Positions 26,423-36,275 are shown, numbered from the stretch's first letter. The stretch is DNA of 64,000 bases from an uncultured Rhizobiaceae group bacterium (GCA_937958815.1 CALGMR010000004.1:124001-188000), one strand, 5' to 3'. Made by a program: numbers and translations. The notes: generated from the sequence alone by a model not told the origin.

Positions 26423-28195
26423 TTACGAAGCGTCGAGTTTGTCCCAAGCGTCAAACACTTCTTTGAACACGTTTTGCCCCGGCACACCTTTTTCGATGGT
26501 CATCAAAGCACGGCGGCCCGTGCGATATTGCATGGGAATATCGATCCAATCGCGGTCGCGAAGCAATGATGTGTTTTTCTGCTTTGCTTCGTCCAGATTG
26601 TTCAGTGCAATCAGGAAAATTCCATCTGCAATACGAGCGGGAACCCCTACAAGCGCCTCGCCTTGCCCCTGTTCATTTTCCTTCAGCACGTAGCGATTGA
26701 TGTTATCTATGGCACCACCTGAAAAATTGTCGGGCACAGCAAAAATCAATTCAATCAAATGGCTCGCAGGAAGCGCTTGGTCGCCATTGCGTTTGATCGT
26801 CATAATCAAAACAGCACTGCGGTCAGGAATCTCAACACGGGCGCGAATGGCAGGAGCCGTTTCCTCTCCATTTCCCGTGCTTTCTTGAACAACACTCCAG
26901 ACCACACGACCTGAATCGACTGAATTTTGATCGCGTGTAGAGCCTTCTTCGTACAAAATTGCACTTTGAGCGACCACAGGCCCATCGCCAGCATTGGCCC
27001 GCTCAATTGGCTGAGCAGGTTCGGATGTTTCGCTCACTGTCGGGGGAAGTGGCACCGCCGGTGTTGAAGGCTCAGGCGTGACCTCCTCACCAGACTCTGT
27101 CAATCTGGTTTCAGACTTTGGGACAGCAGGCGTCTCCCCTTGCAATTCGGCTTCAGGCTCTTCCCGCTCTGGCGTAATAGTGATCGTTTTTACTGGCTTT
27201 GGCCGTGTAGGATCATTCGGGTCATCAAGAAATTGGCTCAAACCAAATTTTTCGGTCAAGCCATCTTTGTTTGTCCATCCAAAATAGCCAGCAACTCCAA
27301 GAAGCGCCAAAAACAACAGCAATAAAATCCACTTGCCAAAGCTCCGCTTCGGCTTTTCTGGCGCTATAGGAGCTGCCGGAGGGATCGCCAATTCTTCAGC
27401 AGCGTACTGGTCGAAACTTGGAATTTCTGATCCAGGTTCGGCAGCCGTGGCTGGCGCAACGTAAGCTTGTTCAACTGTAGGTGCAGGTTGCTCAATTGCA
27501 GGTGCCGCAGGATCGTTTGATAAAAACTCATCTGCCCATGCATCCAAAGGATCAGCTGCAGCATCAGCTACAACAGGCTCGACTGACGCATCGACAACCG
27601 GATCAAGAGCAGGAACATCAGCAACTTGAGGTTCTGGAACATCAGGTTCTTCGTAAACGGAAATTGGAGGAAATTCCGGCTGCGGATCAGGCAAAAGGTT
27701 TGGCTCTTCCTCTGGCACAAGCTCATTTACTGGTTCAATCACGGGTTCAGCCGCAAACTCGGCCACAGGATCAATGGCGGGTTCCTGTACAAAAGGCTGT
27801 TCTTCAACTGGTGGCAGTTCTGGTGCAGGCTCCGGCACTGGATCTGCTTGCTGTTCAACCTCTGGAACGGGGTCAGGGCCAGGATCAGGCTCGGGCACCG
27901 GTTCGGCTTCAGGTGTGGGGGTTGGTTCTGGTTGCGATGCTTCCGGCTCAGGAGCCGCTGCACCAACAGTTGCGTTGACATAATCAGGGTTATAGCCCCG
28001 CTCAATATCACCAATCGCTTCTTCAAGCTTTTGAAGCTCTGCTTGCAAAGTCGCCGCATCAGGTGGCGGCGTCTTCATTTGAAGCTGGCGCTCAATGGTT
28101 GATCGCGCACGCTCATAGAGCTTTTCGCGCAGTTGAGGTTTCGGGTCGGTAAAACCAGAAAGGGTTCGGTTTAGTACCGCAAAATAATCAGCCAT
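26423..28195 (-). CDS. Pro/Glu-rich single-pass membrane protein, Rhizobiales family
   Basis: A 590-residue protein of unknown function. Residues 1-70 form a helical N-terminal region (ADYFAVLNRTLSG, then REKLYERARSTIERQL) seen in a family common next to purA in Rhizobiales. A long Pro/Glu/Val/Ala-rich low-complexity stretch (about 80-270) leads to one membrane helix (WILLLLFLALLGVAGYFGW near residue 288), another disordered stretch, and a folded C-terminal domain of about 160 residues beginning near VVWSVVQEST. The topology suggests a cytoplasmic N-terminus and an envelope-facing C-terminal domain. Some relatives are labelled histidine kinase in databases, but no kinase motifs are visible here. 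Confidence 0.75.
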   Translation of the reverse strand: MADYFAVLNRTLSGFTDPKPQLREKLYERARSTIERQLQMKTPPPDAATLQAELQKLEEAIGDIERGYNPDYVNATVGAAAPEPEASQPEPTPTPEAEPVPEPDPGPDPVPEVEQQADPVPEPAPELPPVEEQPFVQEPAIDPVAEFAAEPVIEPVNELVPEEEPNLLPDPQPEFPPISVYEEPDVPEPQVADVPALDPVVDASVEPVVADAAADPLDAWADEFLSNDPAAPAIEQPAPTVEQAYVAPATAAEPGSEIPSFDQYAAEELAIPPAAPIAPEKPKRSFGKWILLLLFLALLGVAGYFGWTNKDGLTEKFGLSQFLDDPNDPTRPKPVKTITITPEREEPEAELQGETPAVPKSETRLTESGEEVTPEPSTPAVPLPPTVSETSEPAQPIERANAGDGPVVAQSAILYEEGSTRDQNSVDSGRVVWSVVQESTGNGEETAPAIRARVEIPDRSAVLIMTIKRNGDQALPASHLIELIFAVPDNFSGGAIDNINRYVLKENEQGQGEALVGVPARIADGIFLIALNNLDEAKQKNTSLLRDRDWIDIPMQYRTGRRALMTIEKGVPGQNVFKEVFDAWDKLDAS

Positions 28196-28258
28196 GTATC
28201 TGCCAGTCTTCCTGCTTCATCAAACTCCCCCGCACAGGCGAAGCACTTAACTTATAAA

Positions 28259-29554
28259 TTAGTCATGAAATGGGTCGGCAACAAGTATTGTGTCATCACG
28301 CTCAGGACTAGTGGATAACATTGCCACTGGCGCACCAATCAATTCTTCCACATGACGAACGTATTTGATCGCTTGTGCAGGCAAATCATTCCACGTGCGC
28401 GCGCCCACTGTAGGTTCTTTCCAACCCGGCAAAGTTTCATAAATTGGTTCCACCCGCGCTTGCTGTCCTTGGCTTGCAGGCAGGTGATCAATTACTTGTC
28501 CATCGATCTTGTAACCGGTGCAAATTTTGATCTCATCAAGACCGTCCAGCACGTCCAGCTTGGTAAGCGCAATTCCAGTGATCCCATTTGTGCTCACCGA
28601 TTGGCGCACAAGCGCCGCATCAAACCAGCCACAACGGCGTTTTCGACCCGTGACAGTCCCAAATTCACGGCCCTTCTCACCCAAAAACTGACCAATCTCG
28701 TTTTCCTGCTCTGTGGGAAACGGCCCTTCGCCTACTCGTGTTGTATAGGCTTTTGTTATTCCAAGAACAAAGTCCAACGATCCTGGGCCTAGGCCTGAGC
28801 CAGCCGCTGCTTGACCAGCAACCGTGTTGGATGATGTGACAAACGGATAGGTGCCATGGTCGATATCAAGCAAAGTGCCCTGTGCGCCTTCAAACAAAAT
28901 GCGTTTTCCAGCACGGCGTGTTTCATCCAGCAATTTCCAAACGGTTTCGCGAAATGGAAGAATTTGATCCGCAACAGCCATCAATTCATCGTAGATCGCA
29001 ACATCCGATATTTCTGTTTCACCAAGGCCACGACGCAGCGCATTGTGGTGAGTTAAAAGCCGCTCGATTTTGCCTTTCAGAGATTCTGGGTTGGCCAAAT
29101 CCATAACTCGGATAGCGCGGCGCCCCACTTTGTCTTCATATGCGGGGCCGATGCCACGACGCGTTGTCCCGATTTTGGTTCCTGAAGCAGCGGCATCTTC
29201 GCGCAAACCATCAAGCTCCCGGTGCAAAGACAAAATAAGCGTTGCATTGTCGGCAATGCGCAAGTTTTCAGGAGTGATCGCCACCCCCTGCTCCGCAAGC
29301 CGTCCGATTTCAGCAACCAGTGCATGAGGGTCAATAACAACACCATTGCCGATAACACCCATCTTGCCGGGGCGAACCACACCTGAAGGCAGCAAGCTCA
29401 ACTTATAACTCGTGCCATCAATGACGAGGGTATGCCCAGCATTGTGGCCACCTTGAAACCGCACAACAAGATCAGCTCTTTCAGAAAGCCAATCTACAAT
29501 TTTACCTTTGCCTTCATCGCCCCACTGGGACCCAACAACAACAACATTAGCCAT
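28259..29554 (-). CDS. purA: Adenylosuccinate synthetase
   Basis: Uses GTP to join IMP and aspartate, the first step from IMP to AMP. The N-terminal [16 protein letters not shown] is the signature, with the catalytic Asp/His pair in this motif and in [26 protein letters not shown] and the C-terminal guanine-binding TKLDVLDG are present. The length of 431 residues is normal. It is transcribed away from the divergent EamA transporter and toward the Pro/Glu-rich membrane protein gene, 63 bp downstream. Confidence 0.97.
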   Translation of the reverse strand: MANVVVVGSQWGDEGKGKIVDWLSERADLVVRFQGGHNAGHTLVIDGTSYKLSLLPSGVVRPGKMGVIGNGVVIDPHALVAEIGRLAEQGVAITPENLRIADNATLILSLHRELDGLREDAAASGTKIGTTRRGIGPAYEDKVGRRAIRVMDLANPESLKGKIERLLTHHNALRRGLGETEISDVAIYDELMAVADQILPFRETVWKLLDETRRAGKRILFEGAQGTLLDIDHGTYPFVTSSNTVAGQAAAGSGLGPGSLDFVLGITKAYTTRVGEGPFPTEQENEIGQFLGEKGREFGTVTGRKRRCGWFDAALVRQSVSTNGITGIALTKLDVLDGLDEIKICTGYKIDGQVIDHLPASQGQQARVEPIYETLPGWKEPTVGARTWNDLPAQAIKYVRHVEELIGAPVAMLSTSPERDDTILVADPFHD

Positions 29555-29705
29555 GCCGCAAAACCTTTTTCCTTGCAGCCCAAATTGACCTGTTTCCCTT
29601 CCGCCACACAGACGCTCAGGTCAAGTCCCGAGCCAAGTTAACCCCACTTGTGACCGTCAAAACCTATGCTATGGGTTCAATCACGTTCATTTATGAGTAA
29701 ACCCG

Positions 29706-30611
29706 TTGCCTATTTTGAAAAACCCCCATCTTTTGCTGGTCATCACCACATTCATTTGGGGTGGCAATGCCATAGCTGGAAAATTCGCAATCGGGCATGT
29801 CTCGCCGATGATGTTGACGTTTTTCCGCTGGGCAATCGCATTAGCCATAATCAGCACGTTCGCATCAAAACACATAAAGAACGACTGGAAAGCCATCAAA
29901 GAAAACTGGCTTTATCTGCTGCTCATGGGTGGCTTTGGATACACCGCATTCAATTTCTTCCTTTATTCCAGTTTGCAATACACATCAGCCATCAACGTGG
30001 CTTTAGAACAGTCGGCTATGCCTGTGATCATCTTCGTTCTAAATTATGCGCTCTATCGAACGGGTGTCACATGGCTGCAGATATTTGGATATTGTCTAAC
30101 GTTGGTGGGCGTTTTGGTGACGGTTAGTGCAGGTGACCCAATTGGCATGTTGACCTCCCAAACAACCGGATTGAACCGAGGCGACATTCTCATGGCCGGA
30201 GCTGCAATTTGTTACGGTGGTTATTCAGTTGCCCTACGAGCCAAACCCCAAATGCACTGGATCAGTCTGCTGACCTGTTTAATTGCAGGTGCATTGGTCT
30301 TTTCTGTCGCAGGTGTTGGGTTTGAGTATTCTTTGGGCCAAACAACTTTCCCCTTTTCCTTGCAAGGCATTCTGGTGTGCTTGTTTGCCGGAATCTTTCC
30401 CTCGCTCATCAGTCAGGGATTTTTCATTCAAGGTGTGAGCGCATTGGGTGCAAACCGAGCCGGATTGTACATCAATCTGGTGCCTATATTTGCAGCCTTG
30501 CTCGCCGTGTCATTGCTGGGCGAGGAACTTCGTCTGTTCCACGCCCTCGCATTTGTTCTCGTGGTGGGCGGCATATTGCTCGCCCAACGTGCTGAAAGTT
30601 CTAAATCGTAA
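29706..30611 (+). CDS. EamA/DMT-family transporter
   Basis: Inner-membrane exporter or permease of the drug/metabolite transporter superfamily: about ten hydrophobic helices in 301 residues as two EamA repeats (LLLVITTFIWGGNAIAGKFA at the start; ILMAGAAICYGGYSVALRAK opening the second). Substrate unknown. The start is awkward: TTG at 29706 is the only start that reaches the first helix, while an ATG at 29693 with a better context is in another frame and would need one extra base (a CCCCC run lies at 29724-29728). The 3' end overlaps serA by 11 bp on the other strand. Confidence 0.85.
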   Translation: MPILKNPHLLLVITTFIWGGNAIAGKFAIGHVSPMMLTFFRWAIALAIISTFASKHIKNDWKAIKENWLYLLLMGGFGYTAFNFFLYSSLQYTSAINVALEQSAMPVIIFVLNYALYRTGVTWLQIFGYCLTLVGVLVTVSAGDPIGMLTSQTTGLNRGDILMAGAAICYGGYSVALRAKPQMHWISLLTCLIAGALVFSVAGVGFEYSLGQTTFPFSLQGILVCLFAGIFPSLISQGFFIQGVSALGANRAGLYINLVPIFAALLAVSLLGEELRLFHALAFVLVVGGILLAQRAESSKS

Positions 30612-32202
30612 ATTCCAGCGCCTTTGCAGAATCGATTTCAGGCGAATCCATCAAGCGCTGCAGAAATTCTTTTGGCACTTCGTGATCAAGTTCGATCAGC
30701 GATATAGCGTCACCACCGGCTTTGGCACGACCCAGATAGAAGTTAGCAATATTGATTTCAGCTTCACCAAACATGCTGCCGAGCTTGCCAATGATACCAG
30801 GTAAATCACGGTTGGTGGTATAGAGCATATGCTCACCCGCTTCCGCTTCCATATTGATACCCTTGATCTGGATAAAGCGTGGCTTACCGTCCGAAAACAC
30901 CGTTCCCGCAATCGAGCGACTTGTTTTGTCCGTAATCACGTTCAATTGGATGTAGCCGTCAAAGACACCAGATTTCTCCTGTGTCATTTCAACAACTTTT
31001 ATGCCTCGCTCGGCGGCGACGACAGGTGCTGAAACCATATTGATATCAGACATTTGAGGGCGCATGAGGCCAGCAAGAACAGCGCTGGAAAGCGCCTTCG
31101 TGTTCATGTTGGAAACGTGACCATCATATAAAATCTCAACCTGTTGAACTGCCGATTCTGTCACCTGTCCAACAAAGCTTCCAAGTGTTTCGGCCAGTTT
31201 GACGAATGGCGTTAAGCGCGGCGCTTCTTCTGCAGAAATAGACGGCATGTTTAACGCGTTGGTGACGGCGCCGCGGGTGAGATACGCTGACATTTGTTCA
31301 GCAACTTGCAATGCTACGTTTTCTTGCGCTTCCTTGGTTGCAGCACCCAAATGCGGCGTGCAAACAACATTCGGCAACCCAAATACAGGGCTGTCGGTTG
31401 CGGGCTCAACTTCGAACACGTCAATGCCAGCACCTGCAACTTTGCCCGATTTGAGCGCGTCAGCCAGATCCGCCTCAACAATCAAACCACCACGGGCGCA
31501 GTTCACAATACGCACACCATCTTTCATCTTGGCCAGAGCTTTAGCATCGATGAGATTGCGCGTACTGTCAGTAAGTGGCGTGTGCAGAGTGATGAAGTCA
31601 GCGCGAGGATACAATTCATCCAGTTCAACTTTTTCAACGCCGAGCTTTTCAGCACGCTCTTCGGTCAAAAACGGATCATACGCAATAACGCGCATTTTCA
31701 TGCCAATTGCACGGTCTGCAACAATAGCGCCAATATTGCCGCAACCGATCAAACCAAGAGTTTTGTCGGTAAGTTCGACACCCATAAAACGAGATTTTTC
31801 CCATTTCCCGGCTTGGGTTGAAGCATCCGCAGATGGAATTTGGCGAGCAACAGCCATCATCATCGAAATTGCATGTTCCGCCGTTGTGATAGAGTTGCCA
31901 AATGGCGTGTTCATCACAATGATACCGCGACGCGAAGCGGCCTTCAGGTCCACATTATCCACACCGATGCCAGCACGGCCAATCACTTTCAAATTGGTTG
32001 CTGCTTCGATGAGTTTTTCAGTCGCTTTGGTCGCGGAACGAATGGCCAAACCATCATAGTCGGCAATTTTCGCCAAAAGCGCGTCTTTGTCTTTGCCCAA
32101 TGCAGGCTCGAAATCGACTTCACAACCGTTGTCTTTAAATATTTGCACAGCTGTGGGTGAAAGCGCATCTGATACCAATACGCGTGGTTTTCTATCTGTC
32201 AT
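30601..32202 (-). CDS. serA: D-3-phosphoglycerate dehydrogenase
   Basis: Oxidises 3-phosphoglycerate to 3-phosphohydroxypyruvate, the entry to serine synthesis. The NAD-binding fold has GLIGCGNIGAIVADRA, the substrate loop VNCARGGLIVEADLADAL and catalytic His in VCTPHLGAAT. Residues from about 320 form the intervening domain and from about 450 the ACT regulatory domain (RDLPGIIGKLGSMFGE) that in relatives binds serine. Full length at 533 residues. It follows serC by 15 bp, giving a serCA operon. Confidence 0.97.
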   Translation of the reverse strand: MTDRKPRVLVSDALSPTAVQIFKDNGCEVDFEPALGKDKDALLAKIADYDGLAIRSATKATEKLIEAATNLKVIGRAGIGVDNVDLKAASRRGIIVMNTPFGNSITTAEHAISMMMAVARQIPSADASTQAGKWEKSRFMGVELTDKTLGLIGCGNIGAIVADRAIGMKMRVIAYDPFLTEERAEKLGVEKVELDELYPRADFITLHTPLTDSTRNLIDAKALAKMKDGVRIVNCARGGLIVEADLADALKSGKVAGAGIDVFEVEPATDSPVFGLPNVVCTPHLGAATKEAQENVALQVAEQMSAYLTRGAVTNALNMPSISAEEAPRLTPFVKLAETLGSFVGQVTESAVQQVEILYDGHVSNMNTKALSSAVLAGLMRPQMSDINMVSAPVVAAERGIKVVEMTQEKSGVFDGYIQLNVITDKTSRSIAGTVFSDGKPRFIQIKGINMEAEAGEHMLYTTNRDLPGIIGKLGSMFGEAEINIANFYLGRAKAGGDAISLIELDHEVPKEFLQRLMDSPEIDSAKALEFTI

Positions 32203-32217
32203 GTCTTTTAATCCTAG

Positions 32218-33387
32218 TTACGCGTTGGTGGCCTGAGCAAATGCCCAATCGAGCCACGGCGTTAATGTTTGAAGGTCGGAAGTCTCAACTGTGGCACCTG
32301 CCCAAATACGTATTCCGGGAGGTGCGTCGCGATAGCCGCCAATGTCAAAAGCAACGCCTTCTTTGTCCAAAATCGAAGTGATTTTTTTGACGAATGCCGA
32401 TTGAGCATCCGCATCCAAAGCCGTCACCTGCGGGTCAACGATTTTGAGGCAGACTGATGTGTTCGACCGAGTTTCCGGAACTTCCGCCAGAAAGTCCACC
32501 CAATCGGTTTTGGCAACCCATTGATTGAGAACATCGAAATTCGCGTCAGCACGCGCCATCAAACCATCAAGCCCGCCAAGGCCTTTGGCCCAGTTCAATG
32601 CATCGATGTAATCTTCAACACAAAGCATTGAAGGCGTGTTGATGGTTGCACCTTGGAAAATACCTTCAATTAATTTTCCGCCTTTGGTGAGACGAAATAT
32701 TTTCGGCATCGGCCATGCAGGCGTGTAGCTCTCAAGACGTTCAACTGCACGCGGCGAAAGAATGATAACACCATGGGCAGCTTCACCACCCAGAACCTTT
32801 TGCCAAGAAAACGTCACCACATCGAGTTTATCAAATGGCAAATCTTGGGCAAAAGCAGCCGACGTTGCATCACACAATGTCAAACCATCGCGTTCAGCAG
32901 GAATGAAATCTCCGTTCGGAACTTTCGCACCCGATGTGGTGCCGTTCCAAGTGAAACAAACATCGGTTTCAAAATCGATAGCTTCCAGATCAGGCAACTT
33001 GCCATAATCGGCCACAACTTCGTTGGCATCCTCAAGTTTCAATTGTTTGAGCACGTCGCTCACCCAACCTGCACCGAAGCTTTCCCAAGCCAGCATTGTG
33101 ACTGGACGTTCACCCAATAGCGACCACATGGCCATTTCGTATGCACCCGTATCGGACGCAGGCACGATGCCAATGCGATAATCATCCGGCACACGCAACA
33201 CGTCGCGCGTCATGTCGATGGCTTGTTTTAATTTCGATTTTCCGAGGGTTGCCCTGTGTGATCTGCCAAGAGGCGCATCTTTGAGAGCCGAAAGTTCCCA
33301 TCCTGGTCTCTTGGCGCAGGGGCCAGAGGAAAAACGGGGGTTTTGCGGACGCACTTCTGGCGTCGCAAGCAGTGGTCTTGCATCCAT
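32218..33387 (-). CDS. serC: Phosphoserine aminotransferase
   Basis: PLP enzyme that transaminates 3-phosphohydroxypyruvate to phosphoserine. The N-terminal [18 protein letters not shown] is typical of the alphaproteobacterial form; the PLP-lysine is in [16 protein letters not shown]. The start at 33387 (ATG, GAAGGA seven bases upstream) yields 389 residues; a longer frame to 33471 would translate the structured leader. First gene of the serC-serA operon. Confidence 0.96.
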   Translation of the reverse strand: MDARPLLATPEVRPQNPRFSSGPCAKRPGWELSALKDAPLGRSHRATLGKSKLKQAIDMTRDVLRVPDDYRIGIVPASDTGAYEMAMWSLLGERPVTMLAWESFGAGWVSDVLKQLKLEDANEVVADYGKLPDLEAIDFETDVCFTWNGTTSGAKVPNGDFIPAERDGLTLCDATSAAFAQDLPFDKLDVVTFSWQKVLGGEAAHGVIILSPRAVERLESYTPAWPMPKIFRLTKGGKLIEGIFQGATINTPSMLCVEDYIDALNWAKGLGGLDGLMARADANFDVLNQWVAKTDWVDFLAEVPETRSNTSVCLKIVDPQVTALDADAQSAFVKKITSILDKEGVAFDIGGYRDAPPGIRIWAGATVETSDLQTLTPWLDWAFAQATNA

Positions 33388-33400
33388 AAATCTATCCTTC

Positions 33401-33446
33401 CAGACAGCAAGCCTCTCGTTGGGGAGAGGTGTCCCACCGCTGCTGG
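33401..33446 (-). ncRNA. Candidate serC leader RNA motif
   Basis: On the minus strand, 14 bases before the serC start, an outer CAGCA/TGCTG pairing encloses a hairpin CCTCTC-CCCAAC-GAGAGG. Position directly ahead of serC in an alphaproteobacterium and the nested hairpin agree with the published serC RNA motif, a predicted cis-regulatory element, but I recognise it by structure and place rather than by alignment. Its downstream edge is close to the Shine-Dalgarno sequence, so control of translation is plausible. Confidence 0.6.
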
Positions 33447-33521
33447 TAATGAAGGATTTCAAATGCGTCAATCAAAAATGACGCAAACAGTACAAAATTT
33501 GTCGGAGTGATAATAAAATGT

Positions 33522-33547
33522 AAAAAAGCGGCACCGAGGCACCGCTT
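33522..33547 (-). terminator. Terminator of the first Omp barrel gene
   Basis: On the minus strand AAGCGGTGC and GTGCCGCTT form a nine-pair stem (two G-U pairs) around a CTCG loop, followed by TTTT, 28 bp after the stop of the gene ending at 33575. Confidence 0.75.
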
Positions 33548-33574
33548 CAAAAGTCTTTCATTGGAAGTCGCAGC

Positions 33575-34414
33575 CTACCAAATGGCGTACCGCAAACCAA
33601 CGCGCAATTCATGATGCTGTATTGAATCAAGCTCCAAATCTGAACCGTTGATGCCAGCACCTTCATCCGATCCGACAGTGGTCGAGGTCAAGTAACTGTA
33701 TTTGTAACCAAAATCGAGCTTAACATTGTCAGAGACATCATAAGCTGCGCCTACCATGAGGTTTGCCACGAGACCGAATGATGAATCATTCGTATAGGAC
33801 CCAGCACCTGTGGAATGGGTGCCGATACCAGCGCCAGCACCGCAATCTGTTGCAACGGTTCCTACACAAGTTGAATCCCAGGTGATCCCGTTTGAGGAAA
33901 TGTACGTGAAACCGCCACCCAAACCCACATACGGCGTAAATGCGCCAATCTGGGTGAAGTCTTTGAAAACACTCGCGGTCACAGCGGTTGCAATAACGTC
34001 TCCGTCAAGCTCGGTAGAACAATTGCCAGTAATAGGAACAGAAACCCCACCAACAAGTTCTGACCCACAGCCAGACGAATTGCGCCCGGAAAACTCAAGA
34101 CCATTGTAATGTGACAGACCAATTTCATAGCGAACGCCGCTGCCCGCTTCAAAACCAGCGGCAACATTTACGCTGATCGTGTCGCCCAAATCAACATCAC
34201 CAGCTACAGCATTGGTCTCACCTGTCACTTCCGTAACAGTTCCACCAATATCGCCGCGCAAATACCAACCTGTGCCAAATTCCACGAGGGTCTCGCCCTC
34301 GCCATCTAACATATCAGCGGCATGGGCTGTTGAAGGGATCAACACTTGCGACGCGCTCATAAAGATCGCGGTTGCAGCACTGAGAGAAACCCAATTCTTA
34401 AAGAAATTTGTCAT
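33575..34414 (-). CDS. Outer-membrane beta-barrel protein (Omp25/Omp31 type)
   Basis: A 279-residue protein with a signal peptide (cleaved after VLIPSTAHAA) and a porin-like mature part. The motif GWYLRGDIGG opens the barrel, alternating hydrophobic strands follow, and the end YEIGLSHY... LRYAIW-type C-terminus finishes in an aromatic residue, as for BamA-inserted barrels. A cysteine pair sits in an extracellular-type loop. The ATG at 34414 follows AAGGGG at a rather long spacing; a TTG 21 bases upstream is an alternative. It lies 151 bp from a paralogous barrel gene, probably an old duplication. Confidence 0.85.
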   Translation of the reverse strand: MTNFFKNWVSLSAATAIFMSASQVLIPSTAHAADMLDGEGETLVEFGTGWYLRGDIGGTVTEVTGETNAVAGDVDLGDTISVNVAAGFEAGSGVRYEIGLSHYNGLEFSGRNSSGCGSELVGGVSVPITGNCSTELDGDVIATAVTASVFKDFTQIGAFTPYVGLGGGFTYISSNGITWDSTCVGTVATDCGAGAGIGTHSTGAGSYTNDSSFGLVANLMVGAAYDVSDNVKLDFGYKYSYLTSTTVGSDEGAGINGSDLELDSIQHHELRVGLRYAIW

Positions 34415-34565
34415 GGCCCAGCCAATCCCCTTCAACTCTAAACATATTGCGTGTCATCGTCGCATCAGGCGGAAAGACATCGCAGGAATTCGGAAAGTTT
34501 GGGACGGGCAACATGTGCCCGAACCCTGATCATTTAGGACTGCAATAAGCAGTCAAGCAGTCGGC

Positions 34566-35375
34566 CTACCAAATTTGGTAGCGAAGACCTGCGCGGAATA
34601 CGTGGCTGTCAAAGCCATCGTCATGTCCTTGAGTTCCTGAGCCGTCGAGCCACTGGAACATGTCACCACTTTCGATGCGGTTATATGTGTAACCGAAGTC
34701 GATTTTTGTGTTGTGGGAGATGTCGTATGATGCACCTGCATGCAGTGCCCATGAAAAGCGCCAAGAGCTTTCACCTTGGTGGACATCTGTGAAAGAGGTA
34801 CAGCCGATTGCGCCAGCGTCACAAGTTGCAGCGTTGGTCAGTGAATCCCAAGAAACATAAGCACCACCGATACCAGCACCAACATATGGGGTAATACCGC
34901 TGAACTTGCCGAGATCCACATATCCATTCGCCATCACTTTGAACACGTCGAAGGATGCGGTATCTCTGGAGCCACAGTTCAAAAATGACACGCCATCTGC
35001 CGCAGTGCCGCCACAGTTGCCACGTGTTGAACCGGTAAAGTCGGATTCAAATACGTATTCACCTGTCAAATCAGCACGGAAGTATTCGTTAAACTGATAA
35101 CCAATACCAAAGCCGATATCGAATGCTTCATCAGCATCTGCGGAAGTAAAGTTGACCTGTGTACCACCTGGAACACTAAAGTCAGGTTCGTCCATGTCGT
35201 AATAATCATAAGTGATATCGCCACGTAGATACCAACCACCAGCAGACTTGACTTCAGGTGCCTCAACAACTGGAGGGTCCACAAGAAGGTCAGCCGCATT
35301 TGCTGTCATTGGCATTGCAACGCCTGCTGCAAGCACCGCCGCCCAGATTGTATTCAATTTCTTTGTGCTGCTCAT
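34566..35375 (-). CDS. Outer-membrane beta-barrel protein (Omp25/Omp31 type), paralogue
   Basis: A 269-residue barrel protein with signal peptide (VLAAGVAMPMTANA), then GGWYLRGDITYDYYDM, strands such as TPYVGAGIGGAYVSW and KIDFGYTYNRIESG, and the C-terminus LRYQIW. Clearly related to the neighbouring barrel in the strand motifs, loop cysteines and terminal Trp. Omp25/31-type proteins are major surface proteins in Brucella and relatives. Upstream lies a cluster of CtrA-type TTAA boxes, suggesting cell-cycle-linked expression. Confidence 0.87.
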   Translation of the reverse strand: MSSTKKLNTIWAAVLAAGVAMPMTANAADLLVDPPVVEAPEVKSAGGWYLRGDITYDYYDMDEPDFSVPGGTQVNFTSADADEAFDIGFGIGYQFNEYFRADLTGEYVFESDFTGSTRGNCGGTAADGVSFLNCGSRDTASFDVFKVMANGYVDLGKFSGITPYVGAGIGGAYVSWDSLTNAATCDAGAIGCTSFTDVHQGESSWRFSWALHAGASYDISHNTKIDFGYTYNRIESGDMFQWLDGSGTQGHDDGFDSHVFRAGLRYQIW

Positions 35376-35451
35376 TGCAACATCCTTCCTAGACTAACCC
35401 TGCAACTGCGCAGGGACTCATGAATCTTGAAAACACATTGCAATATATTGG

Positions 35452-35498
35452 TTAAAGGGGGATTAACCGAGAATTTTAACCGAGAATATTAAGGTTAA
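35452..35498 (-). promoter_or_regulatory. CtrA-type box cluster upstream of the Omp gene
   Basis: TTAA-AGGGGGA-TTAAC (35452-35467) is a perfect match to the CtrA consensus TTAA-N7-TTAAC. It runs directly into two copies of TTAACCGAGAAT in tandem (35463-35474 and 35476-35487) and further TTAA half sites at 35489 and 35495. The cluster is 77-123 bp upstream of the Omp start. The AT content raises the chance of single matches, but the array is unusual. Confidence 0.55.
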
Positions 35499-35531
35499 GC
35501 GTTGTTTAAAAAGCGAAAATGGTGATGGGCC

Positions 35532-36167
35532 TTAGGCCGCAGCCAAAACAATGTCTTCACCTTCTGCCTTTGCAGAAAGCGACAAACCGCATTCTTTCGC
35601 CAACATGATCGTATAATAAGGTTGAACACCATGAGCGGTGATCTCTCCTTCAACCTGACCATTCAACATTTCAAGGAACTCACTTGGGACACGCGCCTTT
35701 GGGCCCACGCATTTAATAGTGAATGTCGCATTGTCCCCTTCACCATGAATTTGAATTCCCAGATTTCCACCGCGCGGAATGGCGCCAAGAGAAATGAGTA
35801 CGAGGTTCAAAAGCAATTTCACACGATTTTTAGGAACCAGTGAGCGAACGCCTTCCCATGTCATGTCCGCTTTCTCACTTTGCATGTAGCCAATAAGAAC
35901 TTCTTCAGCTTCACCGGTATCAATTGATGCGCCGACCGATCCCGAAGCTCCGAATGCGAGGCGAGAGAACTTCAATTTGGCAGATGCAGACTTTGCACTC
36001 TTTTGAATGAGCTCCATTGCAAAGTCTCGCATTTCTTCCCCTTGGTCTTCTTCAAGCACCTCAAGGCCATTTGCCAGAGCGCCTACTGGAGAAATAATGT
36101 CGTGGCAAACGCGGCTTGCAAGAAGAGCGGCTAGATCAAGAGCTGAAAGCTGGGGCAGTTCGGGCAT
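35532..36167 (-). CDS. chpT: ChpT-like histidine phosphotransferase
   Basis: Relay protein that passes phosphate from the kinase CckA to the response regulators CtrA and CpdR, setting the alphaproteobacterial cell cycle. The dimerisation helix holds SRVCHDIISPVGALANGLEV, with the phospho-acceptor histidine at His22 and the expected Asp and Pro beside it. The remaining part resembles a GHKL ATPase fold without ATP-binding motifs. Start ATG at 36167 follows AGAGGA; 211 residues. Divergent from eipA across 250 bp. Confidence 0.93.
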   Translation of the reverse strand: MPELPQLSALDLAALLASRVCHDIISPVGALANGLEVLEEDQGEEMRDFAMELIQKSAKSASAKLKFSRLAFGASGSVGASIDTGEAEEVLIGYMQSEKADMTWEGVRSLVPKNRVKLLLNLVLISLGAIPRGGNLGIQIHGEGDNATFTIKCVGPKARVPSEFLEMLNGQVEGEITAHGVQPYYTIMLAKECGLSLSAKAEGEDIVLAAA

Positions 36168-36275
36168 GGAAAGTCCTCTGATCAAATAATTTTGGCGGGA
36201 AATATTCGAATCACCACGGCCCGCATCCTTACTTTGGATACACAAGCCAAAGAATCATGCCAAGCGGCAACCGTT

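Noticed and set aside
27481..28102. Long plus-strand frames opposite the Pro/Glu-rich protein
   Set aside because: Caused by the low-complexity repeats of the coding strand; no domain and no start context.
29666..30127. 153-codon plus frame starting near ATG 29693
   Set aside because: Sequence is unlike any protein beyond the first ten residues; the EamA frame is the real gene, though the start is unusual.
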